From Pseudomonas tructae (GTDB lineage Bacteria; Pseudomonadota; Gammaproteobacteria; Pseudomonadales; Pseudomonadaceae), in assembly GCF_004214895.1 (NCBI RefSeq), contig NZ_CP035952.1:4908501-4972500 (forward strand): a stretch of 64,000 bases of DNA, in the 5' to 3' direction. Below the pieces are notes generated by a model. The model searched no databases. It was not told the DNA's origin and saw only the letters and a program-made list of their open reading frames with translations. This document shows positions 39,237-53,070 of this stretch, one piece after another. Position 1 is the stretch's first letter. Every line of letters begins with the position of its first letter. The translations under genes were made by a program, and so were the position numbers.

Positions 39237-39293
39237 ATCGCGGGTCAAGCCCGCTCCCACAAAGTCACTGTGGGAGCGGGCTTGACCCGCGAT
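39237..39293. repeat. Variant REP-pair hairpin
   Basis: Two 25-base arms are exactly complementary (39237-39261 and 39269-39293) around a 7-base loop. Both arms carry the same substitution against the usual REP core (GGGTCAAGCCC instead of GGGGCAAGCCC), so pairing is kept. It lies between argJ and the GST gene. Confidence 0.9.
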
Positions 39294-39297
39294 GAAG

Positions 39298-40515
39298 TCA
39301 GGTACGGTATTCGGCGTTGATTTTCACGTACTCGTGGGACAGGTCGGTGGTCCAGATGGTTTCGCTGCACTGGCCACGGCCCAATTCGATACGAATGGTG
39401 ATCTCCTGCTCGGCCATCACCGCCGAGCCCTGGGCTTCGGTGTAGCTGGCGCTGCGCCCGCCCTTGCTGGCGATGCACACATCACCCAGGAAGACGTCGA
39501 TCAGGCTGACGTCCAGGTCCGGCACACCAGCACGCCCAACGGCGGCAAGGATTCGGCCCCAGTTCGGGTCGGAGGCGAACAGCGCGGTCTTGATCAAAGG
39601 TGAATGGGCCACGGCATAGCCGACGTCCAGGCACTCCTGGTGGTTGCCACCGCCATTGACTGCAACGGTGACGAACTTGGTCGCACCTTCGCCGTCACGC
39701 ACGATGGCCTGGGCCACGTCCATGCACACTTCGAACACGGCCTTTTTCAGCGCTTCGAACAACGGGCCACGAGCCTCGGTGACTTCCTCGACATCAGCCT
39801 TGCCGGTGGCAATCAGCATGCAGCAGTCGTTGGTCGAGGTGTCGCCGTCGATGGTGATGCGGTTGAACGACTTGTTGGCAGCATCGAGGATCAAGTCCTT
39901 GAGCACGGCCGGGGCCACCTTGGCGTCAGTGGCAATGTAGCCAAGCATGGTCGCCATGTTCGGGCGAATCATGCCCGCGCCCTTGCTGATGCCAGTGACG
40001 GTGATGGTCACGCCATCATGCTGGAACTGACGGCTGGCACCCTTTGGCAGGGTATCGGTGGTCATGATGCCGGTGGCCGCAGCGGCCCAGTTGCTTTCCG
40101 ACAGGTCGTCCAGGGCGGCCTGCAGCGCGCCTTCGATCTTCTCGACCGGCAGCGGCTCACCGATCACGCCGGTGGAGAATGGCAATACGGCGCTGGCTTC
40201 AACACCGGTCAGCTCGGCCAGCTTGGCGCAGGTGCGCTCGGCCGCAGCCAGGCCCGGCGCGCCGGTGCCGGCGTTGGCGTTGCCGGTGTTGGTCAGCAGG
40301 TAGCGCACGGAGCCCTGCACGCGCTGCTTGGCGAGGATCACCGGAGCGGCGCAGAAGGCGTTCAGGGTGAACACGCCGGCGACGCTTGCGCCTTCGGCGC
40401 AGCGCATCACCACCACGTCCTTGCGCCCAGGGCGCTTGATGCCCGCAGAGGCGATGCCGAGTTCAAAACCTGGAACCGGGTGCAACGTTGGCAAAGGACC
40501 AAGACCAACAGCCAT
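39298..40515 (-). CDS. argJ: Bifunctional ornithine acetyltransferase / N-acetylglutamate synthase
   Basis: A 405-residue arginine-biosynthesis enzyme that recycles the acetyl group from N-acetylornithine to glutamate. Self-cleavage occurs before the nucleophile Thr189 in the ATML motif ([16 protein letters not shown]), giving alpha and beta chains. Other conserved parts are [16 protein letters not shown] and [19 protein letters not shown] at 40515 is preceded by AGGAGCG. It lies downstream of secA on the same strand, with a hairpin between. Confidence 0.96.
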   Translation of the reverse strand: MAVGLGPLPTLHPVPGFELGIASAGIKRPGRKDVVVMRCAEGASVAGVFTLNAFCAAPVILAKQRVQGSVRYLLTNTGNANAGTGAPGLAAAERTCAKLAELTGVEASAVLPFSTGVIGEPLPVEKIEGALQAALDDLSESNWAAAATGIMTTDTLPKGASRQFQHDGVTITVTGISKGAGMIRPNMATMLGYIATDAKVAPAVLKDLILDAANKSFNRITIDGDTSTNDCCMLIATGKADVEEVTEARGPLFEALKKAVFEVCMDVAQAIVRDGEGATKFVTVAVNGGGNHQECLDVGYAVAHSPLIKTALFASDPNWGRILAAVGRAGVPDLDVSLIDVFLGDVCIASKGGRSASYTEAQGSAVMAEQEITIRIELGRGQCSETIWTTDLSHEYVKINAEYRT

Positions 40516-40574
40516 GAAAGCGCTCCTAGAAAAAATGCACCGGGTCGAGATTACCGGCACTTGAGATGGAACAA

Positions 40575-40603
40575 CGCCGCGACGGTGGGGACCAGTCGCG
40601 GCG
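40575..40603 (-). terminator. Hairpin between secA and argJ
   Basis: CGCCGCGAC and GTCGCGGCG form a 9-base stem around an 11-base loop, 39 bases after the secA stop. The following tract on the minus strand (TTGTTCC) is not a clean T-run, so termination may be partial. Confidence 0.6.
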
Positions 40604-40641
40604 CGGTGTTCAGATGTCAGCGAGGTACAACGGCAGTATGA

Positions 40642-43374
40642 TCAGTCGATCTTGCCATGGCACTGCTTGAACTTCTTGCCCGAACCGCACCAGCATGGCT
40701 CGTTGCGGCCCAGCTTCTGCTCGTTGCGCACGGGCGCGGCGGCCACGGCAACGTCAGCGCCTTCATCCTGCAGCTCAGCTTCCAGCCCTGGGGCCTCGGC
40801 GTGCTGGAACTGCATGCGTGCCGCCAGCTCTTCGGCTTCGCGGCGCAGACGGGCTTCTTCCTCGACCGGATCTTCGCGGCGTACCTGAACGTGCGAAAGC
40901 ACGCGGATGGTGTCGCGCTTGATCGAATCGAGCAGTTCCTGGAACAGGTTGAACGACTCGCGCTTGTACTCCTGCTTCGGGTTCTTCTGCGCATAGCCGC
41001 GCAGGTGGATACCGTGACGCAGGTGGTCCATGGTCGACAGGTGGTCTTTCCACAGGTCGTCGAGTACGCGCAGCAGGATCTGCTTCTCGAAGGTACGCAG
41101 GGCTTCGGCGCTGGCCTGCTCTTCCTTCTCGTTGTAGGCCGCCAACAGCTCGGTCAGCAGCTTGGCGCGCAGAGTTTCCTCGTAGAGGTGATCGTCTTCG
41201 TCGAGCCATTGCTGGATCGGCAGCTTGACCCCGAAATCGCTGGCCAGGGCCGCTTCCAGGCCAGCCACGTCCCACTGCTCGGGCAGCGACTGTGGCGGAA
41301 TGTGCTGGGCGACGGTGACGTCGAGCACTTCCTGGCGGAAGTCGGCGATGGTGTCGCCAATGTTGTCGGCTGCCAGCAGGCTGTTACGCATGTGGTAGAT
41401 GACTTTACGTTGTTCGTTGGCGACGTCGTCGAATTCGAGCAGTTGCTTACGAATATCGAAGTTGCGGCCTTCGACCTTGCGCTGGGCTTTCTCGATGGCG
41501 TTGGTCACCATGCGGTGCTCGATGGCCTCACCGGACTGCATGCCCAGTGCCTTCATGAAGTTCTTCACCCGGTCCGAGGCGAAGATACGCATCAGGCTGT
41601 CTTCGAGCGACAGGTAGAAACGGCTCGAACCCGGGTCGCCCTGGCGGCCGGAACGGCCACGCAGCTGGTTGTCGATACGACGCGACTCGTGACGCTCGGA
41701 GGCGATCACGTGCAGGCCACCGGACTCGATCACCTGCTGGTGACGCTTCTGCCAGTCGGCCTTGATCTGCGCGACCTGCTCAGGGGTCGGGTTGTCCATG
41801 GCGGCGACTTCAACTTCCCAGTTACCGCCCAGGAGGATGTCGGTACCGCGACCGGCCATGTTGGTGGCGATGGTCAACGCACCCGGGCGACCGGCCTGGG
41901 CAATGATCTCGGCTTCCTTTTCGTGGTACTTGGCGTTGAGGACCTTGTGATCGATGCCTTCCTGCTTGAGCAGGTTGGACATGTGCTCGGAGGTCTCGAT
42001 CGTCGCCGTACCGACCAGGACCGGACGACCCACGGTCATGCTTTCCTTGATGTCGGCGATGATCGCCTGGTACTTCTCTTCGGCAGTCAGGTACACCAGG
42101 TCGTTGAAGTCCTTACGGGCCAACGGCTTGTTCGGCGGGATCACCATCACGTTGAGCGCGTAGATCGACTGGAACTCGAACGCTTCGGTGTCGGCAGTAC
42201 CGGTCATCCCGGACAGCTTGCTGTACAGGCGGAAGTAGTTCTGGAAGGTGGTCGAAGCCAGGGTCTGGCTTTCGGCCTGGATGTTCAGGTTCTCTTTCGC
42301 CTCGATCGCCTGGTGCAGGCCCTCGGACAGACGACGGCCCGGCATGGTACGCCCGGTATGCTCGTCGATCAGCAGGATCTGGCCGTCCTGAACGATGTAC
42401 TCGATGTTGCGATGGAACAGCTTGTGCGCACGCAGGCCGGCGTAGACGTGGGTCAACAGGCCCAGGTTGTGCGCCGAGTACAGGCTCTCGCCCTCGGCCA
42501 GCAGGCCAACCTGGGTGAGCATCTCTTCGATGAACTGGTGACCGGCTTCGTTGAGCTCAACCTGACGGCTCTTCTCGTCGATGCTGTAGTGACCCTCTTG
42601 GGTAACCTGGCCTTCGACTTCCTCGATGTGTTGCTTGAGGCGCGGGATCAGTTTGTTGATCTCGATGTACAGCTTGGAGCTGTCCTCGGCCTGGCCGGAG
42701 ATGATCAGCGGGGTACGCGCTTCGTCGATCAGGATGGAGTCGACTTCGTCGATCACGGCGAAATTCAGCTCGCGCTGGAATTTCTCTTCCATGCTGAAGG
42801 CCATGTTGTCGCGCAGGTAGTCGAAACCGAATTCGTTGTTGGTGCCGTAGGTGATGTCGGCGGCGTAGGCGATGCGCTTCTCTTCCGGCGGCTGGAACGG
42901 CGTAACCACGCCGACCGTCAGGCCGAGGAATTCGTACAGCGGACGCATCCAGTTGGCGTCGCGGCGGGCCAGATAGTCGTTCACCGTGACCACATGCACG
43001 CCTTTGCCCGACAAGGCATTGAGGTACACGCCCAGGGTTGCGACCAAGGTCTTGCCTTCACCGGTACGCATTTCTGCGATCATGCCTTCGTGCAAGGTCA
43101 TGCCGCCGATCAGCTGGACATCGAAGTGACGCATGCCCATGACCCGCTTGCCCGCTTCACGGGCGACCGCGAAGGCTTCAGGCAGCAGTTGGTCGAGGGT
43201 CTCGCCTTTGGCCAGGCGCTCTTTGAACTCTGCGGTCTTGGCGCGCAGCTGCTCATCCGAGAGGGCCAACATCTGCTCTTCGAAGGCATTGACGATCTGT
43301 ACCGTCTTGAGCATGCGTTTGACTTCGCGCTCGTTCTTGCTTCCAAAAAGTTTTTTTAACAAAGGCGCAAACAT
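40642..43374 (-). CDS. secA: Preprotein translocase ATPase SecA
   Basis: A 910-residue ATPase that drives secretory proteins through SecYEG. Walker A is [13 protein letters not shown] and the DEAD-type box is [17 protein letters not shown]. The second nucleotide-binding fold has [10 protein letters not shown] and [16 protein letters not shown], and the C-terminal SEC-C zinc motif is [19 protein letters not shown] at 43374 ([11 protein letters not shown]) is the family start; a GTG 18 bases before it is possible. It is divergent from dciA over a 282-base gap (43375-43656) in which I see nothing else. Confidence 0.98.
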   Translation of the reverse strand: MFAPLLKKLFGSKNEREVKRMLKTVQIVNAFEEQMLALSDEQLRAKTAEFKERLAKGETLDQLLPEAFAVAREAGKRVMGMRHFDVQLIGGMTLHEGMIAEMRTGEGKTLVATLGVYLNALSGKGVHVVTVNDYLARRDANWMRPLYEFLGLTVGVVTPFQPPEEKRIAYAADITYGTNNEFGFDYLRDNMAFSMEEKFQRELNFAVIDEVDSILIDEARTPLIISGQAEDSSKLYIEINKLIPRLKQHIEEVEGQVTQEGHYSIDEKSRQVELNEAGHQFIEEMLTQVGLLAEGESLYSAHNLGLLTHVYAGLRAHKLFHRNIEYIVQDGQILLIDEHTGRTMPGRRLSEGLHQAIEAKENLNIQAESQTLASTTFQNYFRLYSKLSGMTGTADTEAFEFQSIYALNVMVIPPNKPLARKDFNDLVYLTAEEKYQAIIADIKESMTVGRPVLVGTATIETSEHMSNLLKQEGIDHKVLNAKYHEKEAEIIAQAGRPGALTIATNMAGRGTDILLGGNWEVEVAAMDNPTPEQVAQIKADWQKRHQQVIESGGLHVIASERHESRRIDNQLRGRSGRQGDPGSSRFYLSLEDSLMRIFASDRVKNFMKALGMQSGEAIEHRMVTNAIEKAQRKVEGRNFDIRKQLLEFDDVANEQRKVIYHMRNSLLAADNIGDTIADFRQEVLDVTVAQHIPPQSLPEQWDVAGLEAALASDFGVKLPIQQWLDEDDHLYEETLRAKLLTELLAAYNEKEEQASAEALRTFEKQILLRVLDDLWKDHLSTMDHLRHGIHLRGYAQKNPKQEYKRESFNLFQELLDSIKRDTIRVLSHVQVRREDPVEEEARLRREAEELAARMQFQHAEAPGLEAELQDEGADVAVAAAPVRNEQKLGRNEPCWCGSGKKFKQCHGKID

Positions 43375-43656
43375 ATCGACAGGATCTTCCACACGTAGGG
43401 ATGGAGGGCGGCCCCGTGAGTCGCCCGTGCAGCCCTTATGGCCGCATGCGAACGAGCATTCTACCCGGAAACGATGGTGAGGAAAGTGGCGGATTCCACG
43501 ATGCTGGCACAGCGCTTTTACGGGGCCTGGTTAAAATAAGGCCTTTTTCGCCAACTTCAAGCCATTGCAACATGAAGTTTTACCCTTGAAGCCCACACAA
43601 GGCGGGGTGCGGGCGATCTGCTAAGATGGCTTCTCTGTAACTTCAGGTGTCCCTTC

Positions 43657-44124
43657 ATGGCTTTTCGCCCTTCGCCGGCCCGCGCCCCCGCCGTTCTGTT
43701 ACGCGAGGCCCGGCCGCTCAAAGCCCTGTTCAGCCACGCCCAGCGCCTGGCGCAACTGCAAAAGCTGCTCGACAGCCAGTTGCAGCCGGCGGCACGCGAG
43801 CACTGCCATATTGCCTCCTGGCGTGAAGGCACGCTGCTGCTGATCGTCACCGATGGCCACTGGGCCACCCGCCTGCGTTACCAGCAAAAACGCCTGCAAC
43901 GCCAGTTGCAGACTCTGGAGGTGTTTGCCAGCCTGACCCGGATCCAGTTCAAGGTGCAGCCGCCGACCACCCAGAGCCAGGCCGTCGGGCATACCGCAGA
44001 CCTGTCGAGCCGAGCCGCCGAGAGCATTCAGGCAACGGCTGAGGGGATCAGCGATCCGAAGTTGCGTGCGGCATTGGAGCGGCTGGCCAGTCATGCGCGG
44101 GACAAGGACAATTCAACTGATTGA
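43657..44124 (+). CDS. dciA: DciA-type helicase loader (DUF721)
   Basis: A 155-residue protein. The N-terminal DUF721 domain (LKALFSHAQRLAQLQKLLDS, ASWREGTLLLIVTDGHWATR) is followed by a flexible C-terminal tail. DciA is the ancestral partner that loads the replicative helicase DnaB in bacteria without DnaC/DnaI, including Pseudomonas. Its place beside secA and lpxC agrees with PAO1 as I recall it. Confidence 0.85.
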   Translation: MAFRPSPARAPAVLLREARPLKALFSHAQRLAQLQKLLDSQLQPAAREHCHIASWREGTLLLIVTDGHWATRLRYQQKRLQRQLQTLEVFASLTRIQFKVQPPTTQSQAVGHTADLSSRAAESIQATAEGISDPKLRAALERLASHARDKDNSTD

Positions 44125-44222
44125 ATAGCGACCTCCCCTTCACCTGATATTTTTGTCAGTTGTCGCCCCCGCCTCCAGTCGATCTAATCCTTCTGCCACT
44201 TACCCTAAAGGCGGGACTGGAG

Positions 44223-45116
44223 ATGGAAAACTACGTGTTTGACTACACCTCGTTCGAACAACCCGGCGAGGCTGCATGGAACGGTTGGAACAAAGGCGCC
44301 AACGGCAACATGCTTAAAGTAATGAGTGAAGCGGGTAATCACCACCTCGCATTCGAGAATTTTGACGGCAACTTGCTAGGCATTATCTTGCAAAAGACGC
44401 TGATGGGATTCACACCAGGTACCGCATATAGCCTGTCTCTGCGGGTTAAACGCTTGGGCCAAAGCCCGAGGACGACCACGTTGAGCTGGCACATTGGCAA
44501 AGAACCATTGCCAACAAACTACAAGGTCGAAGATACGAACTGGCACACATTGACCTGGCGTTTCGACGCGACTGATTCAAAGCACTCGTTTGAGCTGATT
44601 GGAAGAGACGAATCGGGCCATGGGAACGCTCCCGGCGCGGACTTTATCTTCGATGACATTCGTATCCAACCGATCGAGGTGAAAGAAGACTTCGACGGGC
44701 GCGAATGTAAGCTCCAGGATCCCGGAGCACGCATTGAATTAAATACCATGAGCATATACTTCCTGCCCGATTCCATGGGCAAGGCAGGTATCTATAACGA
44801 TCCCTCATGGTCAGCGCTTCACGAAAAAGAAGGCTTGGTAATGTGCCACGGCCAGGACGACGGCAGCTATACACAACGGCTGCACATCGACTTACCAGGC
44901 GCGTACAATTCCATATCGTTTGGTTGGTCCTACAAGCACACTAGCGGCGAGGTCAAACTCTACAATACAGCCAACGAGCTGCTGTGGAGCTATACACTCC
45001 AACAGCTGCACGAAACGATCAGCTATACGGCAAACGATAACTGTATTGCCAGAATCGAGTTAATTTGCAGAGACTGGTCTTACTTTGACTTCTTTGTCTT
45101 CAAAAACATCCCATAA
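44223..45116 (+). CDS. Orphan protein, probably two beta-sandwich domains
   Basis: A 297-residue protein without signal peptide or membrane segment. It appears to be built from two halves. Residues about 1-150 contain FEQPGEAAWNGWNKG, LSLRVKRLG and a C-terminal strand FIFDDIRIQPI, like carbohydrate-binding or galactose-binding jelly-roll domains. Residues about 155-297 begin again with DFDGRECKLQDPGARIEL, and contain MSIYFLPDSMGKAGIYNDPS and FDFFVFKNI. I do not recognise a named family. G+C is about 48% in 44281-44340, below the flanking genes. It is inserted between dciA and lpxC, and its stop abuts the lpxC terminator. The start at 44223 fits AAAGG upstream; an earlier in-frame start at 44160 is less likely. 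Confidence 0.75.
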   Translation: MENYVFDYTSFEQPGEAAWNGWNKGANGNMLKVMSEAGNHHLAFENFDGNLLGIILQKTLMGFTPGTAYSLSLRVKRLGQSPRTTTLSWHIGKEPLPTNYKVEDTNWHTLTWRFDATDSKHSFELIGRDESGHGNAPGADFIFDDIRIQPIEVKEDFDGRECKLQDPGARIELNTMSIYFLPDSMGKAGIYNDPSWSALHEKEGLVMCHGQDDGSYTQRLHIDLPGAYNSISFGWSYKHTSGEVKLYNTANELLWSYTLQQLHETISYTANDNCIARIELICRDWSYFDFFVFKNIP

Positions 45117-45141
45117 AAAAAGGGCCACCCGAAGGTGGCCC
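45115..45141 (-). terminator. Terminator of lpxC and the dcw cluster
   Basis: GGGCCACC and GGTGGCCC pair around a four-base loop and, on the minus strand, run into seven T. It stands 30 bases after the lpxC stop and touches the stop codon of the convergent orphan gene. Confidence 0.93.
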
Positions 45142-45170
45142 AAAGAAACTAAAGAAGAGAGTGTTCGTAC

Positions 45171-46118
<948 letters not shown>

Positions 46119-46194
46119 TCAACAAAGGCTGAGGATAATACCAGACCCGGCCTTTGCTGAACACCAATCACCCTTATACCCCTGATAAATTTCA

Positions 46195-47385
46195 TTAATC
46201 GGCCTGACGACGTAGGAATGCCGGGATGTCCAGGTAGTCCAGATCGTCTTGCGGATTGAGTTTTGCAGCAGCGGCAGCACCGGCGTGAGCCTGGTTGCGC
46301 ATCACGGTCGGACGCTCCAGATCACGGTAGTTCACCGAGGACTGCTCGTTGCGTACCGGGGCCGGAGCCGGGGTTTGCGCCGACGCGGTCTGCATGGTGT
46401 TGTCGATAACCTTGACCGGCTTCTCGATTTTCGCACCCAGGCCAGTGGCAACCACGGTAACGTGCAGCTCGTCGCGCATGTCCGGATCGATAACGGTACC
46501 GACCTTGACCATGGCGTGATCGGAAGCGAAGGCTTCGATGATGCTACCGACGTCCGAGTACTCACCCAGCGACAGGTCAGGACCTGCGGTGATGTTGACC
46601 AGGATGCCGCGAGCGCCCTGCAGGTTGACGTCTTCGAGCAGCGGGTTGCGGATGGCTGCTTCAGTCGCTTCACGTGCACGGTTAGGACCGCTGGCGCAAC
46701 CGGTGCCCATCATGGCCATGCCCATCTCGCTCATCACGGTACGCACGTCGGCGAAGTCGACGTTGATCATGCCCGGACGCTTGATGATGTCGGAGATACC
46801 GCGAACGGCACCGGCCAGCACGTCATCAGCCTTGGCGAACGCCGACAGCAGGCTTGCGTCCTTGCCCAGGATGGTCAGCAGCTTCTCGTTGGGGATGGTG
46901 ATCAGCGAGTCGACGCTGTCAGCCAGTGCACGGATGCCCTCATCGGCGATCTGCATGCGCTTGCGGCCTTCGAACGGGAATGGCCGGGTGACGACTGCAA
47001 CGGTGAGGATGCCCATCTCCTTCGCCACTTCGGCGATGATCGGCGCCGCACCGGTACCGGTACCGCCGCCCATGCCGGTGGTGATGAACACCATGTTGGT
47101 GCCTTGCAGCACTTCGGCGATGCGCTCACGGTCTTCCAGCGCGGCCTGACGGCCGACTTCCGGATTGGCACCGGCACCCAGGCCCTTGGTCACGCCGGTA
47201 CCCAGTTGCAGAATGGTGCGCGCGCCGATGTTTTTCAGCGCCTGAGCATCGGTGTTGGCGCAGATGAACTCGACGCCTTCGATGTTGCTCTTGACCATGT
47301 GATTAACGGCGTTGCCACCGCCGCCACCGACACCAATCACCTTGATGACCGGACTTTGCGGGACGTTGTCTACGAGCTCGAACAT
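46195..47385 (-). CDS. ftsZ: Cell-division GTPase FtsZ
   Basis: A 396-residue tubulin homologue that forms the Z ring. The tubulin signature is FITTGMGGGTGTGAAPIIAE. The GTPase T7 loop NVDFADVRTVM, a variable linker and the conserved C-terminal peptide DYLDIPAFLRRQAD (FtsA/ZipA/MinC docking) are present. AGGAGAGGG precedes the ATG. It follows ftsA by 56 bases. Confidence 0.98.
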   Translation of the reverse strand: MFELVDNVPQSPVIKVIGVGGGGGNAVNHMVKSNIEGVEFICANTDAQALKNIGARTILQLGTGVTKGLGAGANPEVGRQAALEDRERIAEVLQGTNMVFITTGMGGGTGTGAAPIIAEVAKEMGILTVAVVTRPFPFEGRKRMQIADEGIRALADSVDSLITIPNEKLLTILGKDASLLSAFAKADDVLAGAVRGISDIIKRPGMINVDFADVRTVMSEMGMAMMGTGCASGPNRAREATEAAIRNPLLEDVNLQGARGILVNITAGPDLSLGEYSDVGSIIEAFASDHAMVKVGTVIDPDMRDELHVTVVATGLGAKIEKPVKVIDNTMQTASAQTPAPAPVRNEQSSVNYRDLERPTVMRNQAHAGAAAAAKLNPQDDLDYLDIPAFLRRQAD

Positions 47386-47441
47386 TTTCCCTCTCCTTAC
47401 AGTTCTCTAGTTTTTGCGCCTACTACTACTGCTTTGAAACT

Positions 47442-48698
47442 TTAAAAGTTGCCCTGGACCCAACGTTTGAAGCGTTCGAACGCTGGAGCCTTCGGTTCAT
47501 CGCCATAGCTGTTGCTGCTGCTGATACCGGTCAGGGTCAAGCCGTCGGACTGCTTTTGCAGGCCGTAGGTCAAAAGGCCCACACCGGTGGAATAGATCGG
47601 GTTGCGCACCACATCGCTAAGGCCGCGAACACTGTGCGGCACGCCCAGGCGTACCGGCATGTGGAAGATTTCCTCGGCAAGTTCCACCGCACCTTCCATT
47701 TTCGAGGTACCGCCGGTCAGGACGATGCCCGCCGGTACCAGGTCTTCGTAGCCGCTGCGACGCAGTTCGGCCTGAATCAGGGTAAAGAGCTCGTCGTAAC
47801 GCGGCTCGACCACCTCGGCCAGGGCCTGGCGCGACAGTTCGCGCGGCGGACGGTCGCCGACGCTCGGCACCTTGATGGTTTCACCGGCGCCGGCCAGCTT
47901 GGCCAGGGCGCAGGCGTAACGGATCTTGATCTCTTCGGCGTACTGGGTCGGCGTGCGCAAGGCCATGGCGATGTCGTTAGTCACCTGGTCGCCGGCAATC
48001 GGGATCACTGCGGTGTGACGGATCGCGCCTTCGGTGAAGATGGCGATGTCGGTGGTACCGCCACCGATATCGACCAGGCACACGCCCAGCTCTTTCTCGT
48101 CATCGGTCAATACCGAGTAGGCCGAGGCCAGTTGCTCGAGAATGATGTCATCGATTTCCAGACCACAGCGACGCACGCACTTCTCGATGTTCTGCGCGGC
48201 ATTGACCGCGCAGGTGACCACATGGACCTTGGCTTCCAGACGCACGCCGGACATGCCCAGGGGCTCGCGTACACCCTCCTGGTTGTCGATCACATAGTCC
48301 TGCGGCAGGGTGTGCAGGACCCGCTGATCGGCAGGAATAGCCACGGCCTGGGCGGCGTCGAGCACGCGCTCAAGGTCGGCCGCACTGACTTCACGGTCGC
48401 GAATCGCGACGATGCCGTGGGAGTTCAGGCTGCGAATGTGATTGCCGGCAACACCGACGAACGCCGAGTGAATCCGGCAGCCGGCCATCAGTTGCGCTTC
48501 TTCGACCGCGCGCTGGATCGACTGCACGGTGGACTCGATGTTGACCACGACGCCCTTCTTCAACCCGCGCGAGGGGTGAGTGCCGATACCGACGATCTCC
48601 AGAGTGCCGTCGGCGGCGACTTCACCCACCAGAGCCACAACCTTGGAGGTGCCGATATCCAGCCCGACGATCATTTTGCCGCTATGCGCATTTGCCAT
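47442..48698 (-). CDS. ftsA: Cell-division actin-like protein FtsA
   Basis: A 418-residue actin-like ATPase that tethers FtsZ to the membrane. The N-terminal phosphate loop is MIVGLDIGTSKVVALVGEV. Phosphate 2 is CLVDIGGGTTDIAIFTEG and the adenosine motif is VPAGIVLTGGTSKMEGAVEL. The C-terminal amphipathic membrane-targeting helix is FERFKRWVQGNF. It starts 15 bases after ftsQ. Confidence 0.98.
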   Translation of the reverse strand: MANAHSGKMIVGLDIGTSKVVALVGEVAADGTLEIVGIGTHPSRGLKKGVVVNIESTVQSIQRAVEEAQLMAGCRIHSAFVGVAGNHIRSLNSHGIVAIRDREVSAADLERVLDAAQAVAIPADQRVLHTLPQDYVIDNQEGVREPLGMSGVRLEAKVHVVTCAVNAAQNIEKCVRRCGLEIDDIILEQLASAYSVLTDDEKELGVCLVDIGGGTTDIAIFTEGAIRHTAVIPIAGDQVTNDIAMALRTPTQYAEEIKIRYACALAKLAGAGETIKVPSVGDRPPRELSRQALAEVVEPRYDELFTLIQAELRRSGYEDLVPAGIVLTGGTSKMEGAVELAEEIFHMPVRLGVPHSVRGLSDVVRNPIYSTGVGLLTYGLQKQSDGLTLTGISSSNSYGDEPKAPAFERFKRWVQGNF

Positions 48699-48713
48699 GG
48701 GTCCTGCCTCTCT

Positions 48714-49583
48714 CTAATTCTTCGCAACGGCGGGTTGGGCCGTCGTCGGTGCAATCGGTTCCCGCCAGCCAACGGCCAGGCCATTGGCATAACGCAGATC
48801 GATGCGGGCGATGTTCGTGATCTGTTCTTTGAGTGTCTTGTCGTAAATGGCAATGAAGCGGCGCATCTTTTCCACCAGATGATCGCGTCCCAGCAGCAGT
48901 TCGATACCTGGCCCAGCGCTTCCGGCACCGGTGGTCAGGAACCAGCTGCCGCGCTCGCGCAACTCCAGCCGGGCAATCGAAAAGCCCATCGGCCGCAACA
49001 TCTGGCTCAGGACCTGATATTGCTGCATTACTTTTTGCTGCGCCCGCTGCGGCCCGAACAGCTGCGGCAGGTGCTCGTAATTGGCCAGCTCGCGCGGGGT
49101 GAAGGCCTGGCCCTGGTTATTGAGCAAGGCTTCGTCACCCCAGCGCGCGACGGGCAACTGTTCTTCCAGGCGGATCACTACTTCATCCGGCCAGACCCTG
49201 CGCACTTCGGCGTGGGCGATCCAGGGCATCTGCTCCAGTTCCGCACGCATGCTTGCCAGGTCGACGGTGAAGAAGCTTGCCGCCACGTACGGGGCGATCC
49301 GCTGCTGCACCGCCTGCTGGCTGATGTAACTGAGGTCACCTTGCACGGCGATCTTGGTGATCGGCCGGTCGGCGTACGGCATCAGGCGCTGGGCGCCTTC
49401 ATAGGCGCCAAAGCCGGCGACGACCAGCAACACCGGCCACAGCAGGCGCTTGAACACACTGAAGTTGGCCTTGGGCAGGCGCGCCGACAGTGGCTCCTTG
49501 GCCACCATCCGGCTGGCACCACGCGGCACCGGCTTGTTACGGCCGGGGGCGGGTTGCTGATGACGTAACATCGCGCCTTGCAT
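48714..49583 (-). CDS. ftsQ: Cell-division protein FtsQ
   Basis: A 289-residue bitopic divisome protein. The cytoplasmic Pro/Arg-rich N-terminus is followed by one membrane segment ([18 protein letters not shown]), a POTRA domain ([20 protein letters not shown]) and a beta domain ([20 protein letters not shown]). It recruits FtsL/FtsB. Four bases separate it from ddlB. Confidence 0.95.
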   Translation of the reverse strand: MQGAMLRHQQPAPGRNKPVPRGASRMVAKEPLSARLPKANFSVFKRLLWPVLLVVAGFGAYEGAQRLMPYADRPITKIAVQGDLSYISQQAVQQRIAPYVAASFFTVDLASMRAELEQMPWIAHAEVRRVWPDEVVIRLEEQLPVARWGDEALLNNQGQAFTPRELANYEHLPQLFGPQRAQQKVMQQYQVLSQMLRPMGFSIARLELRERGSWFLTTGAGSAGPGIELLLGRDHLVEKMRRFIAIYDKTLKEQITNIARIDLRYANGLAVGWREPIAPTTAQPAVAKN

Positions 49584-49587
49584 GGGC

Positions 49588-51990
<2,403 letters not shown>

Positions 51991-51998
<8 letters not shown>

Positions 51999-53070
51999 GG
52001 GCCACCTCCAGACAGATATCGACCACGGTGCGGGTAGCCGCGGGCTTGGCCAGGCGCCGGGCAGTGGCGGCCATGGTGGTGAGTTTTTCCGGTTGCATCA
52101 GCACCTCGTTCAGGCGTTCAGCGAGTTGCGCTGCGCCAGTTGTCGCTTGTGGCATCAGGAAGGCAGCGCCTTCACGGGCCAGATAATGGGCGTTGTGGGT
52201 CTGGTGGTCGTCGATGGCATGGGGCAAAGGCACCAACATCGACGGCAAGCCGGCCGCAGCCAGCTCGCTGACCGTCAGCGCACCTGCGCGGCAGACCACC
52301 AGGTCAGCCCAGCCATAGGCTTGGGCCATGTCCTTGATGAACGGCTCTACCTGAGCCTCGACACCGGCCTGGCGATAACGCTCGGCGGTAATCTGGTCAT
52401 GCTGCTTGCCGGCCTGGTGGAAAACCTCGGGACGAATGTCCTCAGCCACCTGGGCCAGGGCCAGAGGCAGCAATTTGTTCAAAGGCTCGGCGCCCAGGCT
52501 TCCGCCGAGCACCAGCAAACGGGGTTTGCGCACGCCCAGAGGCTCACGCGGAGTGTCCATGAACAGCTCGCTGCGCACCGGGTTACCGGTGGTGCGCAGT
52601 TTGTCCGACGCCGTGAAGGTGTCGGGGAAAGCTTCGCAGACTCGGCCAGCCAAGGGCACCAGTAGCCGATTGGCGGTACCGGCGCGGGCGTTCTGCTCGT
52701 GAATCACTACCGGCACGCCGCACAGCCGCGCAGCGACGCCACCGGGGCCGGTCACGTAACCACCAAAGCCGACCACGCACACCGGCTTGAGCTGACCAAT
52801 GATCCGCCGCGCCTGCAACACCGCCTTGACCAGGGTGAATGGCGCCTTGAGCAGCGACAGCTTGCCCTTGCCACGCAGGCCGGTGACCTGGATCAAGTGC
52901 AACGACAGGCCAGCCTGGGGCACCAGTTCATTCTCGATACCGCGCGGGGTGCCCAGCCAGTGCACGCTGTAACCACGCGCCTGGAACTCACGGGCGCAGG
53001 CCAGTGCCGGGAACACGTGGCCCCCGGTGCCGCCCGCCATGATCAGTACGTTCTTGCCGTTAACGGCCAT
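51991..53070 (-). CDS. murG: Lipid II synthase MurG
   Basis: A 359-residue peripheral-membrane GT-B glycosyltransferase adding GlcNAc to lipid I. The G loops are [17 protein letters not shown] and [11 protein letters not shown]; the donor site is [23 protein letters not shown] at 53070 is preceded by AGGAG and begins at the first G-loop strand. It overlaps ftsW by 11 bases. Confidence 0.97.

Noticed and set aside
40657..43359. A 900-codon frame antisense to secA
   Set aside because: Codon-usage shadow of a long GC-rich gene; it resembles no protein family known to me and spans exactly the secA gene.
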